This document shows positions 22,386-22,617 of a DNA stretch of 22,617 nucleotides, one piece after another. The position numbers and the translations under genes were made by a program. How positions within the stretch are numbered: position 1 is the first letter of the stretch; each line of letters opens with the position of its first letter. This DNA comes from a virus. The notes below the pieces were generated by a model. That model was not told where the DNA came from, did no database searches, and saw only the letters and a program-made list of their open reading frames with translations. The stretch is from positions 1 to 22,617 of the IMG/VR virus record IMGVR_UViG_3300043418_000338, one strand, 5' to 3'.

Positions 22386-22617
22386 TCAATCCCCCTTCAA
22401 CTTGGCCTCGACGATCATGTTGAGCGGCCGTTCGATCCGTTCCAGCACCTCTTTGAGGCCCTCGATCATTGCTGTCTGGACCTTGATCAGGCCCTCGACC
22501 GCCACCACCCGGTCTTTCAGTTCGCCGACGTCATCGACGTGGGGGAGGTGGTCGATATCCATCTTGATGGCGGCGAACTGGCGTTCGCCCTCGGCCAGAC
22601 GCTGGGCCAACAGTTCG
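22386..22617 (-). CDS. Mu gp25-like protein (DUF2730 type), 5' end cut by the window
   Basis: This reading frame is open to the window edge, so the N-terminus is missing. What remains is about 77 residues, mostly helical: a heptad-like stretch (ELKDRVVAVEGLIKVQTAMI, then LKEVLERIERPLNMIVEAKL) that should form a coiled coil. Proteins of the DUF2730 / Mu gp25 family have an N-terminal membrane helix followed by such a coiled coil; the membrane part would lie outside the window. Its TGA stop is 3 bases before the ATG of the next gene. The biochemical role of gp25 is not established. The assignment rests on the coiled-coil character plus the position directly before gp26 and gp27. An apparent TTG start at 22610 is probably not the real start. 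Confidence 0.7.
   Translation of the reverse strand, partial: ELLAQRLAEGERQFAAIKMDIDHLPHVDDVGELKDRVVAVEGLIKVQTAMIEGLKEVLERIERPLNMIVEAKLKGD

Noticed and set aside
1-22617. CRISPR arrays, tRNA genes, insertion sequences or attachment sites
   Set aside because: No regularly spaced repeats, no cloverleaf, no transposase and no terminal repeats seen; the only repeats are inside the fibre and chaperone genes.

Overview
The window is the late (virion structure) module of a Mu-like transposable phage, most likely an integrated prophage in a high-GC alphaproteobacterium of the Rhodospirillales or Rhodobacterales type. The host assignment is inferred only from the high GC content and the protein style; there is no rRNA or host gene to confirm it. 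Every credible gene lies on the minus strand, so the operon reads from about 22617 down to 1. Gene order follows phage Mu from gp25 to the tail fibre almost one for one.

DNA packaging and head (22617 to 13886): gp25-like and gp26-like small proteins, gp27 (DUF3486, probable small terminase), gp28 terminase large subunit, gp29 portal (DUF935), a MuF head-morphogenesis protein with a toxin-like C-terminal domain, gpG, gpI protease/scaffold, a DUF2190 capsid cement protein, a major capsid protein that does not look like Mu gpT, and a gp35-like protein. Connector and tail (13883 to 7659): gp36 (DUF1320), gp37 (DUF1834), gp38 (DUF2635), tail sheath L, tail tube M, a tail-assembly chaperone with a -1 frameshift extension, and a tape measure ending in a lysozyme domain. 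Baseplate and fibre (7659 to 129): N, P, gp45 spike, gp46, gp47 (baseplate J), gp48 (DUF2313), a tail fibre with tandem repeats and a beta-helix-like tip, and a DUF4376-type fibre-associated protein. A further gene may begin at 58 and leave the window.

Genes are tightly packed. Many stop and start codons overlap (ATGA, GTGA, TGATG), which implies translational coupling. The two largest gaps are about 210 bp between gpG and gpI (where Mu has its late promoter P_I) and about 91 bp between MuF and gpG. No gene carries an internal stop or frameshift apart from the programmed one, so the module looks intact. No transposase, integrase, repressor, lysis cassette, attachment site, tRNA or CRISPR array is visible here.

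The most unusual points are: a tail-assembly chaperone whose domain is duplicated in tandem (97-residue period) and which keeps a textbook T TTT TTG slippery site only in the second copy; a MuF protein with a C-terminal domain resembling the phage BECR-fold nucleases; a head module that departs from Mu; palindromes in the G-I gap; and a clear GC drop over the fibre tip.
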